DNA from: Antilocapra americana
Taxonomy: Eukaryota > Chordata > Mammalia > Artiodactyla > Antilocapridae
Assembly (NCBI GenBank): GCA_007570785.1
Contig: ML664152.1
Span: 5,760,683-5,824,682, forward strand
Reading direction: 5' to 3'
Length of the DNA stretch: 64,000 bases
A program made the translations under genes and the position numbers. Numbering within the stretch: position 1 is the stretch's first letter; the number at the start of each line of letters is the position of its first letter. This document shows, in pieces, positions 1-10,594 of this stretch. Under the pieces are notes generated by a model. The model made no database searches and was not told where the DNA came from. It saw only the letters and a program-made list of their open reading frames with translations.

Positions 1-165
1 GACATCACCAGAGAGTCAAACCCAAATCAGATTGATTATATTCTTTGCAGCCAAAAATGGAGAAGCTCCATACAGTCAGCAAAAACAAGACTGGGAGCTG
101 ACTGTGGCTCAGATCATGAACTCCTTATTGCCAAATTCAGACTTAAATTAAAGAAAGTAGGTCCC
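1..165 (+). mobile_element. BovB LINE fragment, endonuclease C-terminal region
   Basis: Frame 1 is open from the first base and reads through NQIDYIL and then GADCGSDHELL. The SDH triad belongs to the APE-type endonuclease of RTE/BovB elements. The same stretch is found in reverse complement at about 17340-17480, inside the long BovB, which confirms the family. The element enters from outside the window and similarity fades after about position 165, so only the end of the nuclease domain is present. It lacks the reverse transcriptase and is a dead fragment. Confidence 0.85.
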
Positions 166-2700
166 TCCCAGGCTGAACCCAATGCTTTCCACCAGTTTCT
201 CTGGAAGCAGAATGTCAGTCCCAAGTAATCAGCACCTTCATATGTAGGGAAACAGGCAGGAACCTGCTTCCTCAATGACTGACAATGTAGAAAAGCAAAC
301 CCATGAGGGAAAAACACACACTGGGATGGCAATGATAGCACACGGAGGGTGCCTAGACCTTTATAAATATGGCCAGAAAACCTCAGAGTCTTCACTGAAG
401 GACCACCCTTTTCCCTCCCACGAAAGCACAGATTTTCCAGACCTCACAGCTGGCTCTGTGTAAATGTGCTGGGTATGGAATTGTGTCTCAGCCTGTAAAA
501 AGAATCCACTCTGTCATCTCAGACTGTGGACAAGTGGGTACTTGCAGGTGGGGACAGACACTTAAGGAGGGGAAGACAGGCTGTGTGTGTATGAATGCAT
601 CATGTGTGCTTCACTGCAGCCTGCCAGTGTTTGGGCAGATGGGCACCTGAATACATATTTACCAGCATGTGGCAAACTTATACTTCAGAAGCAACGTGCT
701 TTACTTATCTTGCCAGCGATAAGGTGAGTTTAGGATTTGGGCATTCATTTGCAGTGGTCAGGGCTCTTTGATGACAAGTGACAAGCAAAAACCAGAAAAA
801 GAATGTTACTGGGTCACATAATTAAAAAATTACAGGAGTTACCACCTTCAGGTCTGACTGGATCAAGATGTTCAAATAATCTCTACCAGGAGCGCATCTC
901 ACTTTTGCTCAGTCTTGCTGCACTGGGGTTTCCTCCAGGGTAGGCTGGCCCCTCTGCAGGCCAGGAACAGCACATTGTCCACCACGAGGGGCAGCTTGGC
1001 AGCTGGAGGACAGAGTTCTCTTTGTCCACGCTAGCTGAGATGGGTTCATGTCATATACCTGTCTGTGAAGCACTCACTCTGTATAAGGTTGTGGCGGTGG
1101 CAAACTTGGTCTCACGCCAGAGATGGATGGCTCCTCCCAGGAAGGCTCTTACCTTAAGGGGGGTGTGGATGCCTTGAGTCAAAAATGATAGATTTGTTCA
1201 TCAACCAGCCTTTAAGGTGGCAGGAGAGTGTCAGCCACATGGACTCCATGTTATGTGGGACTTACCTGTGCGTGGTGGGTTGGCCCTGGACACTCATGCA
1301 GGTGGTACCCACACACTCGCGGCTGCATGTACAAACACACACACACCATTGACTCCAGAAGGAAGCCCTTGCATATCTCCAGAGCCTCTGTAGAGCTGGG
1401 CTTCTGATGAGCATTGAGCACTCACCTCTGCCCATTGTTTCTAAATTTGCTTCCATTTTTACTAAGTGCCTTGGAAGAGAGTTAACCAATTCCAATGGTA
1501 TATTTTGAGGTAAAGCAGAGCCTGGTGAAGCCTGGACCTGACACCCACTCTCCAAAGGTGCACCTGGAGGTACGATTCGGAGCTGGAATTCCCTTTAGGC
1601 CAAAGTACAATACTCTCTTGTCTGCTCTCAAAGGCAAGTACACCATGGTCAGCATAAATCATGGAACTCAGTGTGTTTGAAGAAAACACATATTTAGATT
1701 GTCCTATCTGTCAGGATAATAATTTTGATAGGAAAAAGATCTATAAAAAAAGGGAAAATTTTATAGGATTGAAGGATTCAAGGTAGCCAGGATTATACCT
1801 TTTAAGGAAGAAATATTAGCAGCAAACTTCCTTTAGATATTTATTTCTCATATAGTTGCTGATGTTCATAGATTCTAATGCTTTCTTTCTATTTCTAATC
1901 TTTCTCTTCACAAAAGTTTTTAACCACTTAGCACTCTCAGTCTTGTTATTTCAGGGCATCTTTGTTACGCTTATGTTCTAATCCTATGGGTACAATAAGT
2001 GCCTTGAAAAAAGCTCTTGATAGGAATATTCTAAGTGATGAAAAATATCAATTTGATAGTTTTATTTCTTCACATATTAATTTACTATCTTGTTTACCCT
2101 GATTTATCAAGGAAAGAAACTTGCTTGAAGAAATAGGCCTAGTTTTGGAAAATATAATCAAACATCTCTGTTTTTTGTTGCCTCGTCTCTTCGGACTTAA
2201 TAATACTCTGATATTTTTGCATAGTTTGAGGTTAAGTCCTTTTGCTAGGGAAATTAATTATGTTATCAGTTTAAATGGCATTAAAAGCAAATAAACAGAT
2301 CAACACCATTCTCATCTATACTAAGAAAACTTAAGTTTGTTTTATAGTCCTAATAAGACACAAAAATAATGTATCTTAAGTTTTAATTATGAAAACTTTC
2401 GAACAGGCATTTCTGTCTGTTTTTGCCCTCATCTTATTCTATGTCTGGTAAAAAATTTTTTTATGAGAATTATTTTTTTGAAGTGAATGTTGAAAGAATA
2501 AATGCATTTTAAGCGAAGAGAAAAGGACAGAGAATAATAAAACAGGCACTTAAAGCTAACTCAGAGACATTTATACTTTGCCACATTTCATTCAGCTTTT
2601 TCATAAATAATAATGTTATAAAAAAAACAAAGTCCCACTTACATTTGCTGTGCATATTTTGATGCCTTTACTATCTATTTTTGAGTCCATGAAGCAGAGA
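166..2700. other. Unassigned, AT-rich single-copy-looking DNA
   Basis: I recognise no gene or repeat family here, apart from a short CA run near 1330-1347. Open frames are below 100 codons and carry no domain I know. From about 1690 to 2700 the sequence becomes strongly AT-rich and could hide a very old, decayed LINE or LTR element that I cannot identify by eye. Confidence 0.5.
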
Positions 2701-2718
2701 AGCTGCTGCTTGGTGAAT

Positions 2719-2772
2719 ATAAGTGACATCATATATATAAGTGACATCATATATATAAGTGATATCATGTAT
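2719..2772. repeat. 18-bp tandem repeat, three copies
   Basis: The word aagtgacatcatatatat recurs at 2721, 2739 and 2757 with an 18-bp period. The third copy has diverged (gatatcatgt). It is a short minisatellite, probably made by replication slippage. Confidence 0.9.
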
Positions 2773-3558
2773 GTTATACTTAATGCTTAGGTGTCTTTTA
2801 AATCATTTCTCCAGATTTCCTCTTTTTGTCTACAGAGACTGTGGACCAAAATATCCTGCTTCCTGAAACCTCAAGGTCAATGGTTGGTGAGCCTGGGGGG
2901 GGGGACAGATGTAATCAGGGTTGAGAAGTGACTGTCCTTGGACTCAACTAAACTGGGTTATGAGATTATCCTGAAGGAGAGAGAGGATGATGCCAGATCT
3001 TAATGTGATAATTCTGCCCTGGTTTCTCCTTGCAATAGAGCAAGCTGCTTTTTTAAAAATCAGGGATTGAGTTGTACGTTCCTTTCCCCATAAAGGTTCT
3101 GTCGTTGCTGGTTTGGCTTTGACCCCAGGTCTTTTTCTGGTCACTTTGACTATAGAGGACATTTCATGTTAGAGGTGTTTCCCAGGTCAGTGACTGCTAC
3201 ATATTCTCAGCTCACATCCAGATCTTGGGAGCCAAACGTGTTTCACGATTCCTCACATTTTAGACAAACAATGCTGTGCATGGTCTGAATGTTTCCTATA
3301 CCTGTGGTGGAACATGGGGAAGTATTGCTTCAATATTTCTACAGCAAGACTTTAGAATTTTCATTCTGAGTGTGAGTAAACAAGGTTTAAGTAGAGTACC
3401 CTGTCCTTTTTGGGTGAACCATGAAAATACTTGTTCTATTTTCAAAGAATTTTGAATTTTGAAATTGCAGATAAGAGGCTGTAGATGCTGACGATGATTT
3501 AAGTTCACACACTGGACAGTTGATGGCATCACCCCCTGTTTTTCAGCACTGACTCAGA
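2773..3558. other. Unassigned unique sequence
   Basis: No repeat or coding signal is recognised. A run of ten G residues lies near 2888-2898. Open frames on the minus strand are short and have no known motif. Confidence 0.4.
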
Positions 3559-3630
3559 TCCTTCCCTCCCTCTCTTTCCTTCATTCCTTATTTCCTCTTT
3601 TCCTTTTTTTCTCTCTTCCTCTCTTTGCTT
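3559..3630. repeat. Pyrimidine-rich (CT) tract
   Basis: About 70 bases are almost only C and T on the plus strand. The tract lies just upstream of the L1 insertion that starts at 3652. Confidence 0.8.
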
Positions 3631-3639
3631 ACTTCATTA

Positions 3640-4043
3640 AGAGTGGGAGAGTGAAGTAAGCCAGAAGCAAAAACAACAATACAGTATATTAACGCATATA
3701 TATGGAATTTAGAAAGACGGTAATGAGAACCCAACATGCGAGACAGCAAAAGGAACACAGATGTATAGAATAGACTCGTGGACTTTGTGGATGAGGGTAA
3801 GGGTGGGATGATATGGGAGAAGGGCATTGAAGCATGTTAATTGTCATGTGTCTAATCAATCGCCAGCCCAGGATTGATGCTTGGGGCTGGTACAGCGAGA
3901 TTTCCCGGGGGGGAGGGAGGAGGGAGGGAGGTTCCGGAGGGGAAGCATATGTAAACCCATGGTGATATCATGACAATGTTTGGCAAAAACAATAAAAAAA
4001 AAAAAAAGCATTTACAATTAAAAAAAAAAAGAGAGTGGGAGAG
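3640..4043 (+). mobile_element. 5'-truncated L1 3' end with target-site duplications
   Basis: This is a ruminant L1 3' UTR. It begins with the words gtgaagtaagccagaag and atatatatggaattt, has a G-rich segment at 3907-3935, and ends ggcaaaaacaat followed by poly(A). The 12-bp duplication agagtgggagag lies at 3640-3651 and 4032-4043. The upstream junction reads TT/AAGAG, close to the L1 endonuclease consensus TT/AAAA. Two A-tracts at the tail are separated by 13 bp (gcatttacaatta). The insert is about 380 bp, so no ORF is retained. Confidence 0.9.
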
Positions 4044-4529
4044 AGGCAGCCTTGTATGCCCTTTAAGGACTCAGGTTTTGAAGTCAATCAGACCCTTGGA
4101 TGCATTCTGCTTCTGCTCCTCGCTGTCTGCCTGGCCATTGTTCCATGTCACTCCCAGTGCTGTTTTCCTGAGATGATCGCCACACCCACTTACTCCTCAA
4201 GTGTGTTATTGTGTGAAGACACAAGAAGGCGATGGGGGTGATGTCTCCCAGGGCACGGCTAGTGCTCGGTGAATGACATCAGCGATTTCCGCTGCTGTGC
4301 TCTCACTCCTTGCAACATCACTCCACATTTGCTCTTCCTTTTTAAACAGTGGACTTAGTCACATGTATTTGTGTGTCTCTCTGTGTGTGAAATCCATTTG
4401 GTCTTTGCTCACATGCAAAGTATTTGACCATACCTGGCTGAAAGTATCATCCATTGTAGTTTAAATGTTAGCTGAGGGGTGTCGCACACAGCCATGCTTG
4501 CCCACGTGGAGACTGCCGTCTCCTATGTT
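4044..4529. other. Unassigned unique sequence
   Basis: No recognised repeat or gene. Overlapping plus-strand frames of 60-70 codons lack any family signature. Confidence 0.4.
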
Positions 4530-4665
4530 ATAGCTAGATGGAGAGATAGTTAAACAGGTAGACATGGATGATAGATAAATAAATAGATAGAAATGGATGA
4601 CAGGAAGATGGACAGATAGAGATGGATGATGGATGGGTGGATAGATAGATAGGGACAGACAGACA
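4530..4665. repeat. GATA/GATG-type microsatellite, imperfect
   Basis: A run of about 135 bases is built from gata, gatg, gaca and aata tetranucleotides. The minus-strand open frame across it is repeat-derived, not a protein. Confidence 0.85.
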
Positions 4666-4852
4666 TAGATTTTCATCAGAACCCTAAACTGTGGACATGA
4701 ACCAACATGAGATTCTGAATTTACTATGGACCAGAGCACACCTTAGAATCTTCCCAATAGAGTGAATGGGAGAATTCATCTTATTCATGTTATTTCCTTA
4801 CTTGGAAACCATAGCCCTGCCAGTTTAGTTGGCTCAATTTTTATCAACTGTT

Positions 4853-5147
4853 AGACATGTGGGCAGAGGAGGCAATGGCACCCCACTCCAGTACTCTTGC
4901 CTGGAAAATCCCATGGACGGAGGAGCCTGGTAGGCTGCAATCCATGGGGTCGCTAAGAGTCAGACACGACTGAGCGACTTCACTTTCACTTTTTGCTTTC
5001 ACGCATTGGAAAAGGAAATGGCAACCCACTCCAGTGTTCTTGCCTGGAGAATCTCAGGGACGGGGGAGCCTGGTGGGCTGCTGTCTATGGGGTCACACAG
5101 GGTCAGACATGACTGAAGCGACTCAGCAGCAGCAGCAGACATATGGG
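4853..5147 (+). mobile_element. Bov-A2 SINE (dimeric), full length with TSDs
   Basis: Two Bov-A monomers lie head to tail. The first starts gaggcaatggcaccccactc; the second starts about 5012 with ggaaatggcaacccactcc. The element ends in a (cag)n tail. The duplication agacatgtggg (4853-4863) and agacatatggg (5137-5147) brackets 273 bp. The right copy includes the ggg head of the neighbouring Bov-tA, so this insertion came after it. Confidence 0.9.
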
Positions 5148-5379
5148 GCTTCCCAGGTGGTGCTAATGGTAAAGAACCTGACTGCCAATGTAGGAGACAT
5201 AAGAAACACAGGTTAGATCCCTGGGTCAGGAAGATACCCTGGAGGAGGGCATGGCAACCCACTCCAGTATTCTTGCCTGGAGAATCCCCTGCATCAAGGA
5301 GCCTGGCGGGCTACAGTCCTTAGGATCTCACAGAGTCGGACATGACTGAGTGCCTTAGCATGCATGCACGCAGACATAT
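5137..5379 (+). mobile_element. Bov-tA SINE (tRNA-derived)
   Basis: It has a tRNA-Glu-like head (gcttcccaggtggtgctaat), a degenerate B-box region (ttagatccctgg), then the Bov-A body and a (gcac)n-type tail. The duplication agacatat at 5137-5144 and 5372-5379 frames it. The left copy is shared with the Bov-A2 inserted next to it. Confidence 0.88.
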
Positions 5380-6686
5380 ATTTTTGACCCTAAAAGACAC
5401 ATCAGCAGATCTCTGTAGGCGAAGTGATTCTTATGATGGCTCTTCTCATTTGTTGCTGAAGGCCCACCATCCTGGTTATTTCAAGATGCTTCACCTCCTC
5501 TCCAAAGGAGCTCTTAGGATTTCAAGTTGATTATTGCAGGGGCTTAAAGACAAAGCCTCATTTGGCTTATTATTGAACAGGTGGGATATGCATGCAGTAT
5601 TTGCAACTTCTTATTTGTCTCAGTAACTAAAATTTGTATTGTCTTTAGGACTGATATCTTAAATTCGTGTTTTATTTGATTCTTTATTCACAGCTTGAAT
5701 ATTATGGTTGATTATAAGTACATAATAACACCCTTTCTGTGACTGGCATTTCGATTTTTCTGGGTAAACAGAGTTCCTCTTGATCTGTTTTTAGTTTTCT
5801 TGCTCCCTCCCCCCAGCCTCCCCCACCCGCCTGCCCAGTTCCCTTTCATTTGTGTTTCTCTGCACACACTGCAGGGGTGTCTCCAGGGGACCTAGTCTCC
5901 TTGTTCGTGTTTCAGGCTTGAAAGTGGTATTCAAATACAGCCGTATTTTACAGATTGGCAATTTTGATGTAATTAAGCTTCATGAATATGAAGATTTTTG
6001 TCAAATTCCCACGATGCCCCATGGTAAGGATTTGCAATAAAATTCCTTCTCAGCTCACTGTGACTGGTCCATATCCACTGGGTTCAAGGGCAGCGTCGTG
6101 TTTACTCATACAGAGTGCAAACCATGTATTAGTTCATCTTTAACCTTGTCAGAAGCAGCCTAAGAAGCACATTTGTCCAGAGGGCTCAACAAAAAACAAC
6201 AAGGAGGTCAGCATCTTCCTGGATCCAGGGTCATTCGGGAATTAAATGCTACACTGTGAACTTGAGCAGGGGTGACATTTGTGGAATTGCCTTTGTTATG
6301 TTTCTTCTGCTGTGACTGGCTTTGTCCCATGAAATCTCAGAAGGAGCCAAGTTCTCTGTAACTGGATTGGGCTTCTTCCTCCCTTCAAGGCTCTGGTGCA
6401 ACTCCTGGTAGGAAAGCTTTACCTGACCAATTTGTTCCCATGCAGCAGCATCTTTTGTGCTGGAGATTACTGCTGGTTTGTCCTTGATATTTTATTTTCT
6501 TTTGTAAATAGATAATGCATTCATTAGTCAAAACTCAAAAATATTTTAAAAAGTATGCAGAGGAAATTCTAGTCCCAACCCAAACCCTTAGGTCTGCATA
6601 CCCCCTTTCAAATCCGTACCTGATGTTATCCATTTGTTATCTGTTCTTCCAGAAATTCTCTGTGTAAGCAAACGAGTAAAATTGGA
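5380..6686. other. Unassigned sequence, possibly with old L1 near 6500-6670
   Basis: Most of this stretch is unrecognised. The segment 6500-6670 has wording like the untranslated part of old mammalian L1 elements (ttccagaaattctctgtgt), but it is too decayed for a firm call. A short C-rich tract is at about 5804-5835. Confidence 0.35.
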
Positions 6687-7125
6687 TTTTTTTTAATTGG
6701 AGTCTAATTGCTTTACAGTGTTGTGTTAGTTTCTGCTGTAAATCAAGACGAATCAGCCATATGTATACATATATCCCCTCCTTCTTGAACTCCCTCCCAA
6801 CACCCCCATCCCACTTCTCTAGGTCATCACAGAACCCTGAGCTGAGCTCCTTGTGTTACACCGCAGCTTCCTGCTAGCTATCTGTTTTACATGTAGTAGC
6901 ATATATATGTATATATATATCAGTGCTACTCTCAACTCATCCCACCTTCTCCTTCCCCCAGTGTGTCCACAAGTTTTTCCTCTACATCTGCATCTCTATT
7001 CCTGCCCTGAAATAGGTCCATCTGTACCATTTTTCTAGATTCTATATATATACATTGATACATGATATGTGTTTTTCTCTTTCTGACTTACGTCACTCTC
7101 TGTGACAGACTCTAGGTTCACATGG
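6687..7125 (-). mobile_element. L1 3' end, antisense, 5'-truncated
   Basis: The poly(A) is seen as a T-run at 6687-6694. It is followed by a ruminant/artiodactyl L1 3' UTR in reverse complement: ctccttccccca, then tgtccacaag, then gacttacgtcactctc. An embedded TA-rich run is at about 6899-6922. I see no target duplication, so the copy is older than the one at 3652. Confidence 0.82.
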
Positions 7126-7680
7126 AGCACCCTAATCCAACCCCCCATTCTGGCAGATCTGTTTCGGCCTGTCCCTATGGAACTAGTGGCTGTGTAGCTT
7201 CAGGATAAGTCTTCTGAGCAGGAATGTGGTTACTCCTATTTTATGCAACTTTCTGGCTCTCAGCTGAAGAGAAAACCTTGGATTGGCTCTGTTTCACTGT
7301 CTTTTTATTTTTCAATTTGGAAGTCACTGGAACTAGCCCTCTGATGTTACCATTAACTTCTTTTACAATTGTCAGTGAAAATGGCCCAAATAATTAGGCC
7401 AAGAAGAATCTCATCTTAAGGGCTGATTATTGATGTATTCCTCCTGTCAGCCTGAAAGTTACCTCTGGGGATGGAGATTAGGCCCCTGAGTGAACACAGC
7501 TCATCACTAAGCTTCAGTCTACCCAAGGTCACAGGAAGGTGATTTTATATATTCCACTGTGGCCCAGAAAGAGAGCAAATCCTGCACACAACTTTCTTAC
7601 AATAAAGATTTGGCTAAAATAGGCATTTGAATTTTTTTTCTAAATATAATCAAGCAAATATTTTATTTTTTTTAAATAGT
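7126..7680. other. Unassigned unique sequence
   Basis: No repeat or coding signal is recognised in this stretch. Confidence 0.4.
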
Positions 7681-7910
7681 TGCTTTTTATGTTTCTTTTA
7701 GTTGCTCTGTCATGTCTAATTCTCTGTGACCCCATGGACTGTAGCCCGCCAGGCTCCTCTGTCAATGGAATTCTCCAGGCAAGAATACTGGAATGGGGGG
7801 CCATTTCCTCCTCCAGGGAATCTTCCCAACCCAGGAATCAAACTTGGGTTTCCTGCATTGCAGGCAGATTCTTTACCATCTGAGCCAACAGGGAAGCCCC
7901 TGCTTTTTAT
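7681..7910 (-). mobile_element. Bov-tA SINE, antisense, with TSDs
   Basis: It reads gtgaccccatggactgtagc, then the tRNA-like head in reverse (tctgagccaacagggaagcc). The 10-bp duplication tgctttttat at 7681-7690 and 7901-7910 is perfect and brackets a 210-bp SINE. Confidence 0.93.
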
Positions 7911-8925
7911 ACAGATAGACACAGTGGCATTGTGTAGCATGCCACACTTGCAGTAATAAGTTAATGTAGATACAGTTGACCTTAATAGTCTTTGTTTAAT
8001 AAACAAATTGATATGTTCCCCATTTTGATCCACATTAGTTAAGATACGCTACAAGAGGACACATCTGCCGTCACACCCTTGCTTAAGCTGACCTGATAGG
8101 ATTCTCTTGGTTTCTATTTCTTGCTTTCCTTGCTATGGGCCTGAAATCAGTACACATGACCATTTCTGTCCGCATGTCATATGTAATTAAACTCCAGCCT
8201 TTAAACTGCCAACATCAAAGATGGTTAGGGAGAAAAATTCCATTATCGCACTTCATTGTCTTGAGGTAGCAGCCACAGCAAAAGTGAGGCGGCCGTGGCA
8301 GCGACGGCACCAAAATGATCCATCTTGTTCTTTGCAAACGAAAACCATAGCAGGCTTGTACCCACATGCACTTTTTATATTGAAGCATCCAATCATGCGT
8401 TCTGGCTTCTCCCTGTCAGCTTGGGGTCGGAGTCAGTAACTAACACAGTGCTCTTTTGACAGCACGGCCACTAACAGAGCAAGTGACAATAGCCCTGGCT
8501 TCTGCACAACAGGGCTGGGCTACAGTGTTTGCAAAACTAGATGGGAAACTTCCACGTGAGGATTCTGAAGGGACTCGTGAGGAACCTGAAAGTCATTAAC
8601 ATTCGTATATGAACATAATATAGAAATTTCAAGACAGATAGAATGTGGGCTTTAAAGGGTGTAGAGGAGGGGACAAAATGAAATGAGAGTGCCGATTTAG
8701 CTTCCTGAGGCTGGGACCAAGCAATACGCCTGATCCTTGAACATCTTGTTTCTGGAAGAATGTCTGCCACTGTGCTGCCTGCCTTGGTGCCCAACACACA
8801 CAGAAGGACACATGCTCGGGCTTCTGAGGCTCTGAGTCTGATTGTAATGACCAAAAGTAATTTGACTCTATCATTCTTCCATAATTGGTTGCAATTTTTA
8901 CCCAGGAGAAAGAATATGTATGTGC
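7911..8925. other. Unassigned unique sequence
   Basis: No gene or repeat family is recognised. A small CpG-richer patch (gaggcggccgtggcagcgac) is at about 8287-8306. It is too short to be called a CpG island. Confidence 0.4.
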
Positions 8926-9028
8926 AGGCTCAGCTGCGCCCAACCCTTGCGAACCCATGGACTGTAGCCCGCCAGGCTCCTCTTTCTCCCCAGGCGAATT
9001 CTTTACCATCTGAGCCACAAGGGAAGCC
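8926..9028 (-). mobile_element. Internally deleted Bov-tA SINE, antisense
   Basis: The Bov-A part (aacccatggactgtagcccg) jumps straight to the tRNA-like head (ttctttaccatctgagccac). The middle of the element, about 80-100 bp, is missing. It abuts a second SINE in the opposite direction. Confidence 0.8.
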
Positions 9029-9232
9029 TTATGTGGCACTAGTGTTAAAGAAACCGCTTGCCAATGCAGGAGACCACAGTTCAATCCCTGTGTTGGGAAG
9101 ATGTCCTGGAAAAGGGCATGGCAGCCCTCTCCAGTATTCTTGCCTGGAGAATCCCATGGACAGAGGAGCCTGGCAGGCTACAGTCCATGGGGTCACAAAG
9201 AGTCAGACACGACTGAAGCCACTTACCATGCA
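9027..9232 (+). mobile_element. Bov-tA SINE, sense
   Basis: It has a tRNA-like head (ggcactagtgttaaagaaac), a body containing catggcagccctctccagta, and an end in gactgaagccacttaccatg. It is head to head with the deleted copy at 8926, forming a partial inverted repeat. A 206-codon plus-strand frame over this area is made of SINE sequence and is not a gene. Confidence 0.88.
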
Positions 9233-9756
9233 CTCTACTCTTGTTCTTCTTAAAGAGGAAAACATTTCCCCAATACCCTCAGAAGATTTCCCTTTTTATC
9301 TCATTGGTAGAGTTGAGTCACATGCCCACTTCCAGACCAACCACTGGCAGAGGGAATTAGTTTTAGTGTGTTTGACTTAAACATAATTCACCCATTAAAA
9401 AAATATAGTGATATTTGCTTTAGAACCGAATCGAAATATCTCTTTGGTAATCAACCAACTATTCCTGCTATAGAAAAGATGTGGAATATAATACACTGCC
9501 ACCCTGGTAAAGCTGCGGTAGAAGTGGGTTTCCAACAATAAGAGGATTTACATCTTTAAATGAATGAGTAACTTTATTTTAACTTCATAGCAGTCTTCAG
9601 GTTAGAAGAAGCAAGGGAGTTGCTCTAACAAGTGTATGAATCAGAGGAGTGGGAAATCACTGATGAGATGATACAGATAAGACATGAGCAAATATTTGGG
9701 ATTTATCTGCTTTTCAAATGAGAACCAAGACTTGTCAGTTCTTAGAGCAGTTCATA
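9233..9756. other. Unassigned, AT-rich
   Basis: No gene is recognised. The segment around 9300-9360 (gagtcacatgcccacttcca) has the look of an old LTR-type repeat, but I cannot assign a family. Confidence 0.35.
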
Positions 9757-9825
9757 GAGCTTCCCAGCTGGTGCTAGCATAGAGAACCTGTCTGCCAATG
9801 CAGATGTAAGAGACGTAGGTTTGAA
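9757..9825 (+). mobile_element. Bov-tA head fragment
   Basis: Only the tRNA-derived part is present (gagcttcccagctggtgcta, then ctgccaatgcagatgtaaga). It joins BovB 3' sequence directly. Confidence 0.7.
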
Positions 9826-10262
9826 AGTCTGTATAGTCAAAGCTATGATTTTTCCAGTAGTCATGTGCAGATGTTGGACCATAAGTGCGGAAGAACTGAT
9901 GCTTTCAAACTGTGGTGCTGGAGAAGCCTCTTGAGAGTCCCTTGGACAGCAAAGAGATCAAACCAGTCAACCCTAAGGGAAATCAATACTGACTCTTTAT
10001 TGGAAAGACTAATGCTGAAGCTGAAACTCTGATACTTTGGCCACCTGATGCAAAGAGCTGCCTCATTGGAAAAGGCCCTGATGCTGGGAAAGATTGAGGG
10101 CAGGAGAAGGGGGCAGCAAGAATGAGATGATTATATAGCATCACTGATTCAATGGATAACAATTTGAGCAAACTCCAGGAGATAGCAAAGGACAGGTAAG
10201 CCTGGGTGCTGCAGGCCATGGGGTCTCAAAGAGTCAGACATGACTTCCTGACTGAAGAATAA
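9826..10262 (+). mobile_element. BovB LINE 3' end, sense
   Basis: It matches the reverse complement of the other BovB copies in the window: gttggaccataagtgcggaa, gatgctgggaaagattgagg, then the SINE-like 3' tip (ggtctcaaagagtcagacat). It encodes only the last part of the reverse transcriptase reading region plus the tail, with small deletions, so it is 5'-truncated and inactive. Confidence 0.9.
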
Positions 10263-10390
10263 GAACAGGTCAAGGCCATGTGTCAAAACCGTCAGGGGAC
10301 TGGACAAAGAGGTGTGAAATTGTGAACCAATTAGGAAGCTCAAAATAAACATATTTCATAGGCTTCTGCACCTCCGTGGCTGCCCCACAG

Positions 10391-10594
10391 TGCCAGCCAT
10401 GCTGCTCAGGAGAGTCTGGGCTCTTCCTCCAGGAGGGGGTGTGCTCTGGTTCCTGAGCTGGACAGTCAGTTCTGGGAACTGTCCACCTCAGCCTGGGAAA
10501 GCTCCTGAACCAAGCCCCTACCTGACCCACCCCGCTGTGAATGATGTCCTGGCACATTTAGGGCTATCTCCTTGGGGCCAGGATGATGATGCAG
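10391..10594 (+). other. Exon-like open stretch with splice-site-like ends (speculative)
   Basis: A C/T-containing stretch ending ccccacag precedes 10391, and gcag/gtaaga follows at 10594/10595, so both ends look like splice sites. An ATG at 10399 opens a frame that stays open across the segment. It starts MLLRRVWALPPGGG, which could be a signal-peptide-like N-terminus. I do not recognise the protein and see no second exon in the window. Chance is a real alternative: acceptor- and donor-like words are common. Confidence 0.2.

Noticed and set aside
5146..5230. tRNA-like sequences at SINE heads
   Set aside because: They are degenerate tRNA-Glu-derived SINE promoters without an intact cloverleaf, not tRNA genes.
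8760..9380. 206-codon plus-strand frame
   Set aside because: Its central part translates antisense and sense Bov-tA SINEs (for example GSPLQYSCLENPMDRGAWQATV, a well-known SINE translation), so it is not a gene.
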